Position numbers and translations under genes: made by a program. The notes under the pieces are model-generated. The model had not been told where the DNA came from. It searched no databases and saw only the letters and a program-made list of their open reading frames with translations. From Hylemonella gracilis (GTDB taxonomy: Bacteria; Pseudomonadota; Gammaproteobacteria; Burkholderiales; Burkholderiaceae_C): a stretch of 64,000 nt of DNA. The stretch covers positions 1,823,501-1,887,500 of the forward strand of contig NZ_CP031395.1 in NCBI RefSeq assembly GCF_004328645.1, written 5' to 3'. Of the stretch, positions 8,151 through 16,099 are shown in pieces (within the stretch, counting starts at the first letter, position 1; each line of letters opens with the position of its first letter).

Positions 8151-9125
8151 ATGAACACATTCAACTTCACCCGCCGATTCGCGCTTGCGGCCAGCGCCGC
8201 GCTGCTGTGTCTGGGTCAGGCCCAGGCGCAAAACTACCCAAGCAAACCCATCACCTTCGTGGTGCCCTTTGCCGCGGGCAGCGCGACCGATCTGCTGGCG
8301 CGCGCGCTGGGCAAGTCCATCACCGAGCAGACGGGCCAGGCGGTCGTGGTCGAGAACAAGGCCGGTGCCAGCGGCATGCCTGCCGCGGCCGGCGTGGCGC
8401 GTGCCGCGCCCGACGGCTACACCGTGTTGATCACGACCAATACCACCCACGCGGCCAATGAGCACCTCTACAAGAAGTTGCCCTATGACCCTGTCAAAGA
8501 TTTCACGCCGCTGACCGGACTGGGCAAGGGTGGCCAGGTGCTGGTGGTCAACGCCAACTCGCCCTACCAGAGTCTGGGCGATCTGTTGGCCGCCGCGCGC
8601 CAGTCACCCGGCAAGCTGACTTTCGGCAGCGGTAGTTCGTCCAGCCGCGTGGCCGGTGAAATGCTCAAGCAGATGGCGGGCATCGACCTGCTGCACATTC
8701 CCTACAAGAGCAACCCGCTGGCCATCACCGACCTGCTCAGCGGCATGATCGACCTGATGATCACCGACGCGTCCACCGGCGTGCCCCAGGTCAAGGCTGG
8801 CAAGCTGCGCGCCCTGGGCTATTCCACCCCGACCCGCAGCGCCTTGCTGCCCGAGGTGCCCACCATCGCCGAGGCGGGCGTCAAGGGTTACGACATGGGT
8901 TACTGGTTCGCGGCCTACGCGCCGGCCGGCACGCCCGCACCCGTGGTGTCCAAGCTCAACCAGTTGCTGGTGACCGCCGTCAAGAGCGAAGCGAGCAAAT
9001 CCTTCTTCGACGCCAGTGGCAGTGTGGCCTGGACGACCACCCCTGCCGAACTGGCGCGCTTCCAGGCCGTCGAGACCAGCAAGTGGGGCAAGGTCATCAA
9101 GGCGGCGGGGATCACGGCCGAGTAA
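8151..9125 (+). CDS. Bug/TctC-family tripartite tricarboxylate receptor protein
   Basis: This is a 324-residue periplasmic receptor with a Sec signal peptide of about 26 residues ending in AQAQ, then PSKPITFVVPFAAGSATD, NKAGASG, HIPYK and LLPEVPTIAEAG, all Bug-family landmarks. GGAGGAGAC lies just before the ATG. It follows the AtuA pair after 37 bases in the same direction, so it is likely the third gene of that operon and delivers the substrate of the AtuA enzymes. No TctA or TctB partner is encoded in the window, so it would have to use a permease encoded elsewhere. Confidence 0.92.
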   Translation: MNTFNFTRRFALAASAALLCLGQAQAQNYPSKPITFVVPFAAGSATDLLARALGKSITEQTGQAVVVENKAGASGMPAAAGVARAAPDGYTVLITTNTTHAANEHLYKKLPYDPVKDFTPLTGLGKGGQVLVVNANSPYQSLGDLLAAARQSPGKLTFGSGSSSSRVAGEMLKQMAGIDLLHIPYKSNPLAITDLLSGMIDLMITDASTGVPQVKAGKLRALGYSTPTRSALLPEVPTIAEAGVKGYDMGYWFAAYAPAGTPAPVVSKLNQLLVTAVKSEASKSFFDASGSVAWTTTPAELARFQAVETSKWGKVIKAAGITAE

Positions 9126-9144
9126 GGCCTGCGCAGGGGGGCCG

Positions 9145-9177
9145 GGCTCTCTCGGGCTCGCGCGCGGCGCGAGAGCC
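9145..9177. terminator. GC-rich stem-loop between convergent genes
   Basis: Arms GGCTCTC (9145-9151) and GAGAGCC (9171-9177) enclose an alternative inner stem CTCGCGC / GCGCGAG. It lies between the receptor gene and the convergent MarR gene. There is no T run, so intrinsic termination is uncertain. Confidence 0.35.
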
Positions 9178-9181
9178 TTCC

Positions 9182-9661
9182 TCAGGCCTCGTCCTGGGTA
9201 GCGCTCAGGCTTTGCTCCACTTTTTGCAGCAAGGCCACCAGTTGCCGGCTTTCCTCGGCGCTCAGGCTCGCCATGCCCAGGCGGGCCAGTGTGCGACCCT
9301 GCAATTGGAGGGTCTCGTACAGCCGTTGTCCGTCCGCCGTCAGTTGCATGCGTTGGCTGCGACGGTCCTGCGCATCGACCTGGGTTTCGATCAGGCCGCG
9401 CTCGCGCAGACTGCCAATCAGCCGCGCGATCTGGGCCTTGTCGCGCCGGCTGTGCGCCACCAGTTCGCTCTGGGTGGCGCCCGGGTGGCGGGCGATGTGA
9501 CCCAGGGCCTTGCCTTCCATGTGCGTCAACTCGGACGGACCCTCGTGCAGCCCGCGCAATTGCCGCGCGCGGTGCATGTGCATGATGGCGTGGATCAGCT
9601 CGAAGGCTTGCTCCGCGGGCGGCAAATCCTTTCGGTTGACAATATCAACTTGTTTTGACAT
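9182..9661 (-). CDS. MarR-family transcriptional regulator
   Basis: This 159-residue protein has the MarR winged-helix pattern: LTHMEGKALGHIARHPGATQSELVAHSRRDKAQIARLIGSLRERGLI, then the wing DAQDRRSQRMQLTADGQ. I chose the ATG at 9661 (MSKQVDIV); an in-frame ATG at 9679 would add six residues and enter the operator-like region. It diverges from the siderophore-interacting reductase at 9694 with only 32 bases between, and two copies of a 15-base motif flank or overlap its start. The arrangement implies that it represses the reductase and itself. The inducer is unknown; redox or flavin-linked signals would fit the neighbour. Confidence 0.9.
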   Translation of the reverse strand: MSKQVDIVNRKDLPPAEQAFELIHAIMHMHRARQLRGLHEGPSELTHMEGKALGHIARHPGATQSELVAHSRRDKAQIARLIGSLRERGLIETQVDAQDRRSQRMQLTADGQRLYETLQLQGRTLARLGMASLSAEESRQLVALLQKVEQSLSATQDEA

Positions 9662-9680
9662 GATGGTGGATATTATCAAC
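9635..9680. promoter_or_regulatory. Paired inverted operator-like sites of MarR and reductase
   Basis: GTTGACAATATCAAC on the + strand (9635-9649) recurs as GTTGATAATATCCAC on the - strand (9666-9680), 13 of 15 positions identical. The first is itself a palindrome with GTTGA / TCAAC arms. The pair straddles the MarR start codon and faces the divergent gene. A MarR binding role is inferred. Confidence 0.6.
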
Positions 9681-9693
9681 CAATGGAATCACC

Positions 9694-10434
9694 ATGGAAT
9701 TGCAAACACCGGCCCGCCGCGTCCAACGCGTGCGGCACGAACTCAAGGTGCGCGAGCTGACCGTCGCGCGTGTCGAATCTCCCAGCCCGAATTTCGTCAG
9801 CATCACCTTTGTGGGCGAGTCCCTGTGGGACTTCGTCTCGGACTCCTTTGACGATCACGTCAAGTTCATGCTCGAGGACGGCAGCGGTGAGCCGGTACGC
9901 CGCGACTACACGCCACGTAGCTTTGACCGCCGCAAGGGCGAACTGACGCTGGAATTCGCCCTGCACGGACACGGTGCCGCGTCCGACTGGGCGCGCCAGG
10001 CCCGCGTGGGTCAGACGGCCCACGTGGGCGGCCCCCGGGGTTCCATGATCGTGCCGCTGGATTACGACTGGCATCTTCTCGTGGGCGACGCCACCGCCTT
10101 GCCGGCCATCGCCCGGCGCCTGGAGGAACTTCCGACCGGCACACGGGCCGAGGTGTTCGTCCACCTGGACGACCCGGCAGACCAGCGCGAGTTGCCAAGC
10201 GCGGCCGAGGTTCGCGTGCACTGGTACGCCAGCGCCGACGCCCTGCTGGACGCCGTGCGCGGGTGGGCCGCTCCTGCGGGTGAGGGGTTCGCCTGGTGCG
10301 CCGGCGAGGCCGCGAGCATGGCCACGCTGCGCCAGGTCCTGTTGCAGGACAAAGGCCTGCCCAAGGAAGCCGCCCGGATCGCGGTCTATTGGAAGCAGGG
10401 CGCGAGTGATTTCCACGAAAGGCTGGAGGGGTGA
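9694..10434 (+). CDS. Siderophore-interacting protein, NAD(P)H ferric-chelate reductase type
   Basis: This 246-residue protein fits the SIP family (FAD-binding domain followed by a NAD(P)H domain), which reduces ferric siderophores in the cytoplasm to release iron, as YqjH/ViuB do. The flavin-binding motif appears as RRDYTPRSF near residue 70, preceded by VRELTVARVESPSPNF. The C-terminal domain carries GDATALPAIARRLEELP and ends in the YWKQGASD signature typical of the family. It is divergently transcribed from the MarR gene and followed by a strong stem-loop. No Fur-like site is visible here; control by the MarR protein is more likely. Confidence 0.9.
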   Translation: MELQTPARRVQRVRHELKVRELTVARVESPSPNFVSITFVGESLWDFVSDSFDDHVKFMLEDGSGEPVRRDYTPRSFDRRKGELTLEFALHGHGAASDWARQARVGQTAHVGGPRGSMIVPLDYDWHLLVGDATALPAIARRLEELPTGTRAEVFVHLDDPADQRELPSAAEVRVHWYASADALLDAVRGWAAPAGEGFAWCAGEAASMATLRQVLLQDKGLPKEAARIAVYWKQGASDFHERLEG

Positions 10435-10443
10435 GGAAGCAAA

Positions 10444-10472
10444 AAGCCCGCTATCTTTTAGATAGCGGGCTT
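10444..10472. terminator. Bidirectional intrinsic terminator
   Basis: A 12-bp perfect stem (AAGCCCGCTATC / GATAGCGGGCTT) with a 5-base loop lies between the reductase gene and the tRNA. On the minus strand it is followed by TTTTTG, which suits termination of the tRNA-Thr transcript. On the plus strand it is followed by CGTGTTTT, so it also serves the reductase gene. Confidence 0.85.
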
Positions 10473-10481
10473 CGTGTTTTC

Positions 10482-10557
10482 TGGTGCCGGAGAAAGGAAT
10501 CGAACCCTCGACCTTCTCATTACGAATGAGCTGCTCTACCAACTGAGCTACACCGGC
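10482..10557 (-). tRNA. tRNA-Thr (anticodon CGT), CCA encoded
   Basis: Read on the minus strand, a 76-base cloverleaf begins GCCGGTGTAGCTCAGTTGG, has the anticodon loop TTCGTAA (anticodon CGT, threonine) and the T-loop block GGTTCGATTCC, and ends with encoded CCA. The acceptor stem has one T-T mismatch at the sixth pair and the anticodon stem starts with a G-A mismatch; the rest pairs. It is a single tRNA with an intrinsic terminator directly downstream. No integrase or att duplication is visible beside it. Confidence 0.92.
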
Positions 10558-10709
10558 GAAGCCTCGGATTATAGGGTATTTGGATCGGCTTTCGCCTCTC
10601 TCCGACCGGGGCCTGGAGCCTCTGGGGCAGGGGGCGCTAGGGCGCGGCGGAGGGCTACCCAGGGACTCGGGGCGTGGGCCGGGGTGGCGTCTTGGCTAAG
10701 CTTGCGCCT

Positions 10710-12032
10710 ATGCGAGCGAACCCGAATCCACCTCCCGGAGAGTACCTGACGGCGCGCGAGGCCGCGCAATTGCTGGACGTGCAGCGGCAGACGCTGTATG
10801 CCTACGTGAGCCGTGGGCTCATCCGCAGTGTCATCCGCCCCGGTCAAAAAGCGCGGCTGTACCTGCGCGCCGACGTGGAACGGGTGCACGCGCGGGCGCT
10901 GGCGCGCGCGGGGCATGGCGCGGTGGCGGCCGATGCGATGAACCATGGGCAGGCCATCATCCCGACCTCGATCACGGAGATCACGCCCCAGGGACCGCGC
11001 TACCGGGGGCGCCTCGCGACGGAGCTCGCGGACGAAGCGGCGTCCTTCGAGGCCGTGGCCGAGCTGCTTTGGCACGGACGATGGGAGCCGCAGGCGCCGG
11101 TCTGGCAGGTCACGGCCACGCCGCGCATGCTGGTGGGCATGGTGGAGGCGCTGCGTGATGCCGCCGGGCGTGAGTCCTTGCTGGAGGTGTTCGCACTGGT
11201 GGTGCTGCAGCTTGGGCTGCAGCGGCGCGCGCGACGCGGCGTGGATGAGACCATGCATGAGCAGGCACGGCAGATCATCGGGGTGCTGGTGGGTTGCTGC
11301 GGTCTGGCCGCGCGCGATCCGCATTACGTGTCCATGGCGCGGGGCGAGCGCGTCGCGGATGCCCTGTTGCGGGCCCTGGGCGGCGAACCCAGCCCAAGCA
11401 ACCGCGCGGCCATCGGCTTGATGCTGACCCTGCTGGCCGACCACGAACTGATGCCGGGCACGCTGGCGGTGCGGGTGGCGGCTTCGGGTGGTGCCACCTT
11501 GCATGCCTGCATCGCGTCGGCCCTGTGCACCAGCTCGGGCATGAATGTGGCGCATCTCTACGCGGATGCCGACGCGTTTTTGGCGGGCGGTGGCAAGACG
11601 GCCTTGCTGCGCCGCGCGCTTGAGCGTCATGCGGTGGGCCGGCCCTTGCCGGGTTTTGGCCATGCCTTGTATCCGCAAGGGGATCCGCGTGGCCGCGTGC
11701 TGCAGGCGTTCATCCGCGCGCGCTACCCGACGCTGCCCCTGCTGGCGGTCTGCGAGGCCATCGAGGAGGTCGAACGTGCCACCGGACTGCGCGTGCGCCA
11801 CGAGTTGCCGATGGTGGCGCTGACCCGCGCCATGGGCTTGGGCAAGGAGGCGGCGAGCGCGATCTTCGTGGTCGCCCGCGTGGCCGGTTGGGTGGCGCAC
11901 ATCGAGGAGCAGCGCGGCAGCGGTCAGCTCATGCGGCCGCGCGCGCGATTTGTCACCACGCTCACGCCCGAGTCTGTGTCGTCTGTCGCCTCCCTGGCCG
12001 CATCGAATGCTGGATTGAACAATCAATCTTGA
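10710..12032 (+). CDS. HTH-citrate synthase fusion protein, probably not catalytic
   Basis: This 440-residue protein joins an N-terminal excisionase/MerR-like helix-turn-helix (residues about 14-58, with LTAREAAQLLDVQRQTLYAYVSRGLI) to a citrate synthase-type domain. The synthase fold is clear from DHELMPGTLAVRVAAS, GFGHALYPQGDPRG and VARVAGWVAHIEEQ. Of the usual active-site triad only the histidine in GFGH (residue 318) is in place. The GPLHGGA loop that holds the first catalytic histidine reads SSGMNVAH, and the aspartate of the PNVD motif reads PMVA (residues 367-370). The sequence thus suggests a ligand-sensing regulator rather than an enzyme. It is followed by decarboxylase-like and aldolase-like genes, which it may control. 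The ATG at 10710 opens the family-like part. Confidence 0.85.
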   Translation: MRANPNPPPGEYLTAREAAQLLDVQRQTLYAYVSRGLIRSVIRPGQKARLYLRADVERVHARALARAGHGAVAADAMNHGQAIIPTSITEITPQGPRYRGRLATELADEAASFEAVAELLWHGRWEPQAPVWQVTATPRMLVGMVEALRDAAGRESLLEVFALVVLQLGLQRRARRGVDETMHEQARQIIGVLVGCCGLAARDPHYVSMARGERVADALLRALGGEPSPSNRAAIGLMLTLLADHELMPGTLAVRVAASGGATLHACIASALCTSSGMNVAHLYADADAFLAGGGKTALLRRALERHAVGRPLPGFGHALYPQGDPRGRVLQAFIRARYPTLPLLAVCEAIEEVERATGLRVRHELPMVALTRAMGLGKEAASAIFVVARVAGWVAHIEEQRGSGQLMRPRARFVTTLTPESVSSVASLAASNAGLNNQS

Positions 12033-12114
12033 CCCCGCTGTGCGGGCCGCTTACCGTGCGGCCATTGCGGGTTCGCCATGCGCGCCCGCGGCAACAAAAC
12101 GCATCGGAGACTAC

Positions 12115-13101
12115 GTGAGCAGGCTGCCCCTTTCCGTCGCCATGGGTGACTACGATCGCACGCGCGCCTTGTTGGACGGTGCTGTGCTGATCGACGGCGT
12201 CGATCCCATTTTCATGACCCTGTCGCCGGAAGAAGCGTTCTTCCGCGCGTTCCGGGGTGCCGAATTCGACGTGAGTGAACTTTCGTTGTCCAGCTACACG
12301 CTGAAGGTCTCGCAGGGCGACTGTCCCTACGTTGCGGTGCCCATCTTCATGTCGCGGGCCTTTCGCCACACCGCCATCTACGTGCGGCGCGACCGCGTCC
12401 GCCAGCCTGCCGATCTGCGCGGCAAGCGGGTAGGCCTGCCTGAGTACCAGCTCTCGGCCAATGTCTGGGCGCGCGCCCTGTTGAAGGAGGATTTCGGCAT
12501 CCTGCCTGGCGACGTGAATTGGGTGCGCGGTGGCATTGAGACGCCGGGTCGACCCGAGAAGCTGCGCATCGAGTTGCCGCCAGGCGTGACGCTGGAGGCC
12601 GCCGACGAGACCGACACGCTGTCCGCCATGCTGGACCGCGGTGACATCGACGCCTTCATTGGCCCACGCGCACCCTCCTGCTTCGGCCGCAACCCAGACG
12701 TGGTCTGGCTCTATGCGGACCCGGTCGCGGCCGCGCAGGCCTATTACCGGCGTACCCGCGTCTTCCCCATCATGCACGTGCTGGGCCTGCGCAAGGAACT
12801 GGTCGTGCGCCATCCCTGGTTGCCCGTGGCGTTCTACAAGGCCTTCGACGCGGCCAAGAATATCGCGCTGGAGCGCCTGGCAGATCCGTCCGCGCCCAAG
12901 ACTTCGCTGCCTTTCTTGGAAGAGCAAATCGTGGCGGCGCAACAGTTGATGGGGCCCGACTACTGGCCCAACGGCGTGGCCGCCAACCGCCACACGCTGG
13001 AGGCCTTCCTGGCTCACCACCATGACCAGGGTCTGTCCCGGCGCAAGGTGAGCGTGGACGAACTGTTCGCCTCCACCACCTACGAGATGGCCAAGATCTG
13101 A
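12115..13101 (+). CDS. 4,5-dihydroxyphthalate decarboxylase-like protein
   Basis: The protein is about 328 residues and resembles 4,5-dihydroxyphthalate decarboxylase, which has a periplasmic-binding-protein-like fold but acts in the cytoplasm on aromatic acids. Family cues are LPLSVAMGDYDRTRALLDG at the start, FDVSELSLSSYTL, RGKRVGLPEYQLSANVWARALL and the late PWLPVAFYKAFDAAK. There is no signal peptide, which separates it from transport receptors. I place the start at GTG 12115 with GGAGA just upstream; the open frame begins at 12040 but the extra residues have no family character. It is followed after 14 bases by a class II aldolase-like gene, and then a Bug receptor, so the three form a catabolic operon. 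Confidence 0.8.
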   Translation: MSRLPLSVAMGDYDRTRALLDGAVLIDGVDPIFMTLSPEEAFFRAFRGAEFDVSELSLSSYTLKVSQGDCPYVAVPIFMSRAFRHTAIYVRRDRVRQPADLRGKRVGLPEYQLSANVWARALLKEDFGILPGDVNWVRGGIETPGRPEKLRIELPPGVTLEAADETDTLSAMLDRGDIDAFIGPRAPSCFGRNPDVVWLYADPVAAAQAYYRRTRVFPIMHVLGLRKELVVRHPWLPVAFYKAFDAAKNIALERLADPSAPKTSLPFLEEQIVAAQQLMGPDYWPNGVAANRHTLEAFLAHHHDQGLSRRKVSVDELFASTTYEMAKI

Positions 13102-13115
13102 GGAAGACCGTCCCC

Positions 13116-13856
13116 ATGACTGTGCAACGCTCCGTGTCCAAGCCTTCCTCCTTGCTGGTCGCCGACCTGGTGTCGGCCAACCACATCTTGTTCGACCAGG
13201 GCGTGGTCGACGCCTTCGGCCACGTCAGCGTGCGCCATGACCAGCAGCCCGACTGTTTTCTGCTCGCGCGCAACATGGCGCCCGGACAGGTGCAGGCCGA
13301 GGACATTCTGCAGTTCGCACTGGACGGCGCGCCGCTCGATGCCGGAGACCGCCGCGTCTATCTGGAGCGCTTCATCCATGGTGCGATCTACCGCGCGCGT
13401 CCCGACGTGATGGCCGTGGTGCACAGCCACTCGGCCTCGGTCGTGCCCTTCACCGTGTCGCGCCGCACCCGGTTGGCGCCGGTTTGCCACATGAGCGGCT
13501 TCCTTGGCGCGGGCGCGCCCTTGTTCGAGATCCGTGAAACCGCCGGCGACGCCAGCGATCTGCTGGTGCGCGACGACCGGCTGGGTGGCGCGCTGGCCGA
13601 GCGGCTGGGTGACGCCCACATCGTGCTGATGCGCGGCCATGGCTCCACGGTGGTGGCGCCTTCCCTCAAGCTGGCCGTTTACCGCGCCGTCTACGCGGAA
13701 ATCAACGCGCGCCTGCAATTGCAGGCCACACAGCTGGGGGATCCCGAGTTTCTGACGCCGGGTGAATGCCGGGCGGCCATGGAAAGCACCGAGGGCCAGG
13801 TCGAGCGTCCCTGGAACCTCTGGAAACAGGCGGCGGCCGAGCGCCGACTATCGTGA
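13116..13856 (+). CDS. Class II aldolase/adducin-family protein
   Basis: This 246-residue protein belongs to the class II aldolase/adducin family. The zinc ligands are visible as HSHS (VMAVVHSHSASVVPF) and the later histidine in VLMRGHGSTVVAPS; GHVSVR near residue 36 is another family mark. Members include L-fuculose-phosphate aldolase and decarboxylases of dihydroxyphthalate-type aromatic acids. The upstream dihydroxyphthalate-decarboxylase-like gene favours an aromatic or carboxylate decarboxylation role over sugar phosphate cleavage, but that is inference. The ATG at 13116 is the first in frame and the spacing to the neighbours is operon-like. Confidence 0.85.
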   Translation: MTVQRSVSKPSSLLVADLVSANHILFDQGVVDAFGHVSVRHDQQPDCFLLARNMAPGQVQAEDILQFALDGAPLDAGDRRVYLERFIHGAIYRARPDVMAVVHSHSASVVPFTVSRRTRLAPVCHMSGFLGAGAPLFEIRETAGDASDLLVRDDRLGGALAERLGDAHIVLMRGHGSTVVAPSLKLAVYRAVYAEINARLQLQATQLGDPEFLTPGECRAAMESTEGQVERPWNLWKQAAAERRLS

Positions 13857-13898
13857 CCCCGACGTATGAAATCTAGATTGGAGATACAGGAGACAACC

Positions 13899-14876
13899 AT
13901 GCAGAAATTTCTTTCCCTCGTCCAACGCACGACCCTGGTCCTGGTCGTCGCCGCCATGCTGCCCTTCGCGGCCATGGCGCAGAGTGATTGGCCCTCGCGC
14001 CCCGTGCGCGTGATCGTTCCTTCGTCGCCGGGCGGCGGCACCGACGCCTTCGCGCGCCTGCTGGCCCAGGCACTGACGGATCAACTGAAGCAGTCCTTCG
14101 TTGTGGACAACAAGCCGGGTGCCAGCGGCAACATCGGCGCGGATCTGGCGGCGAAGTCAGCACCGGATGGTTACACCCTGCTCATCGCGTCGAATTCGTC
14201 GCTGGGCATCAACCCGGTGATCATGAAGAACATGCCTTTCGACGTCGAGCGCGATCTGACACCGGTGAGCCGCGGCGTGATGGCGCCCATGGTGCTGGTG
14301 GCCACGCCGTCCACCGGGTGGAAGACCTTGAAGGACCTGGCCGACGCAGGCAAGGCGAATCCCGACAAATTCTTCTACGGTTCCGCCGGAGTGGGCAGCC
14401 CACCCTACATCGGCATGCGCATGATCGCCGACGCCCTTGGCGCGCGGTTCACCCATGTGCCCTACAAGGGCGTGGCGCCTGCCTACCAGGATCTGCTGGG
14501 GGGGCAGTTGCACTTCATGTACACCGACCTCGCGACCATCGATCAGCACATCAAGGCGGGCAAGGTCATCCCGCTGGCGGTCAACGAGAAGACACCGCTG
14601 CTGCCAAACGTGCCGACGTTGAAGGAGGCGGGGGCGGACGTGCGGGCCTGGACCTCGTTCAGCATCATGGCGCCGGCCAAGACGCCCGCACCCATCATCA
14701 AGAAGCTGAGCGCGGAAATCGGCAAGGCCTTCCGCAACCCGGCCGTGGTGCAACGCCTGGAACAGCAGGCGCTGATTCCCGTGCTCGACACGCCCGAGAC
14801 TTTCGCGGTGGAGCTGCGCAAGGAGCGCGAGCACTGGGGTCAGTTCATCAAGCGCAACAACATCGTGGCGGAATGA
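13899..14876 (+). CDS. Bug/TctC-family tripartite tricarboxylate receptor protein
   Basis: This is the fourth Bug receptor in the region, 325 residues, with a signal peptide ending near AMAQ at residue 28 and the family blocks PSSPGGGTDAFARLLA, NKPGASGN, HVPYKGVAPAYQDLL and LLPNVPTLKEAG. GGAGAC lies shortly before the ATG at 13899, which decides that start against an ATG 33 bases upstream. It closes the operon that starts with the decarboxylase-like gene and probably supplies the substrate for those enzymes. A perfect hairpin starts 5 bases after its stop. Confidence 0.92.
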   Translation: MQKFLSLVQRTTLVLVVAAMLPFAAMAQSDWPSRPVRVIVPSSPGGGTDAFARLLAQALTDQLKQSFVVDNKPGASGNIGADLAAKSAPDGYTLLIASNSSLGINPVIMKNMPFDVERDLTPVSRGVMAPMVLVATPSTGWKTLKDLADAGKANPDKFFYGSAGVGSPPYIGMRMIADALGARFTHVPYKGVAPAYQDLLGGQLHFMYTDLATIDQHIKAGKVIPLAVNEKTPLLPNVPTLKEAGADVRAWTSFSIMAPAKTPAPIIKKLSAEIGKAFRNPAVVQRLEQQALIPVLDTPETFAVELRKEREHWGQFIKRNNIVAE

Positions 14877-14880
14877 CCCC

Positions 14881-14899
14881 GCGGTGCCGAAGGCACCGC
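14881..14899 (+). terminator. Hairpin directly after the receptor gene
   Basis: GCGGTGCC (14881-14888) and GGCACCGC (14892-14899) form a perfect 8-bp stem with a GAA loop immediately after the stop codon. There is no T run, so it may stabilise the transcript end or act with Rho. Confidence 0.45.
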
Positions 14900-14973
14900 T
14901 GGACTGGGAAAAAACAGGGGACGTCGATGGGGGAGTCGGACGGGCGCTGGCGCCGCGACTCCAGAAAAGAAAA

Positions 14974-15002
14974 GCCGATGCCCGGTTCGTCCGGGCATCG
15001 GC
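14974..15002 (-). terminator. Intrinsic terminator of fbp
   Basis: A perfect 12-bp stem (GCCGATGCCCGG / CCGGGCATCGGC) with a 5-base loop lies 27 bases past the fbp stop. On the minus strand it is followed by the T-rich tail TTTTCTTTTC, so it terminates fbp. It also ends the opposite, converging transcript from the catabolic operon. Confidence 0.85.
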
Positions 15003-15029
15003 CTTTGTGCGGATTGCGGATCGGTTCGC

Positions 15030-16046
15030 TCAGGCCTGGTGGTAGGCCGTCACCCGATCCACCTCGTTCTTGCTGCCCAGGATGACGCTCACGCGCTCGT
15101 GCAGCTTGGTCGGTTGGAGGTCGAGGATGCGCTGGCGGCCGTTGGTCGAGGCGCCGCCGGCCTGCTCGACCAGCCAGCTCATGGGGTTGGCCTCGTACAT
15201 CAGGCGCAGCTTGCCGGGCTTGTCCGGCTCACGCTTGTCCCAGGGGTACATGAAGACGCCGCCGCGCGTGAGAATGCGGTGCACGTCGGCCACCATGCTG
15301 GCGATCCAGCGCATGTTGAAGTCCTTGCCGCGCGGGCCTTCCTTGCCCTGCAGGCATTCGTCGATGTAGCGCTTCACCGGCGCGTCCCAGTGGCGCATGT
15401 TCGACATATTGATGGCGAATTCCTTGGTGTCCTCGGGAATGCGCACGTTCTCCTGCGTCAGCACGAAGCTGCCTTGCTCACGGTCCAGCGTGAACATGGC
15501 CACACCGTCGCCCACGGTCAGCACCAGCGTGGTCTGAGGGCCGTAGACGCAATAGCCGGCCGCGACCTGTTGCTTGCCCGCCTGCAGGAAGTCGGATTCG
15601 GTGACCGGCTCGATCTTGTTCGGGTCATCGTGGTGCTTCTTGAGCACGCTGAAGATGGTGCCAATGCTCACGTTCACGTCGATGTTGCTGCTGCCGTCCA
15701 GGGGATCGAACAGCAGCAGGTATTCGCCCTGCGGGTAGCGGTTGGGCACAGCGTAGATGCTGTCCATCTCTTCGCTGGCCATGGCCGCGAGGTGGCCGCC
15801 CCATTCATTGGCCTCGATCAGTACCTCGTTGGCGATGATGTCCAGCTTCTTCTGCACCTCACCCTGCACGTTCTCGCTTTCGGCGCTGCCCAGCACGCCG
15901 CCTAAAGCGCCCTTGTTGACGGCGTGGCTGATGCTCTTGCAGGCACGCGCCACCACCTCGAGCAGCAGGCGCAGCTCGGACGGAATGTGGCCGTGGACAC
16001 GCTGCTGTTCAACGAGGTAGCGGCTAAGGGAAATTTTGGAAGACAT
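15030..16046 (-). CDS. fbp: Fructose-1,6-bisphosphatase class I
   Basis: This 338-residue protein is a class I fructose-1,6-bisphosphatase, the gluconeogenic enzyme that hydrolyses fructose-1,6-bisphosphate to fructose-6-phosphate. The metal and substrate signature [20 protein letters not shown] is complete, ASEEMDSIY supplies further metal ligands, and the C-terminal part has [15 protein letters not shown] with [10 protein letters not shown] and [12 protein letters not shown]. The ATG at 16046 ([12 protein letters not shown]) gives the standard N-terminus. It is transcribed alone, with a clear terminator downstream and a repeat element between it and the upstream pepN gene. Confidence 0.97.
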   Translation of the reverse strand: MSSKISLSRYLVEQQRVHGHIPSELRLLLEVVARACKSISHAVNKGALGGVLGSAESENVQGEVQKKLDIIANEVLIEANEWGGHLAAMASEEMDSIYAVPNRYPQGEYLLLFDPLDGSSNIDVNVSIGTIFSVLKKHHDDPNKIEPVTESDFLQAGKQQVAAGYCVYGPQTTLVLTVGDGVAMFTLDREQGSFVLTQENVRIPEDTKEFAINMSNMRHWDAPVKRYIDECLQGKEGPRGKDFNMRWIASMVADVHRILTRGGVFMYPWDKREPDKPGKLRLMYEANPMSWLVEQAGGASTNGRQRILDLQPTKLHERVSVILGSKNEVDRVTAYHQA

Positions 16047-16099
16047 CAAAAGAACTCCGGGGAAGTCAATTCTGCAAGCTGCAAACATGCGTAAACCAG

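Noticed and set aside
10482..10557. tRNA-Thr as the attachment site of a genomic island
   Set aside because: No integrase is visible and no duplicated tRNA 3' end was seen; the flanking genes are ordinary catabolic and iron genes.
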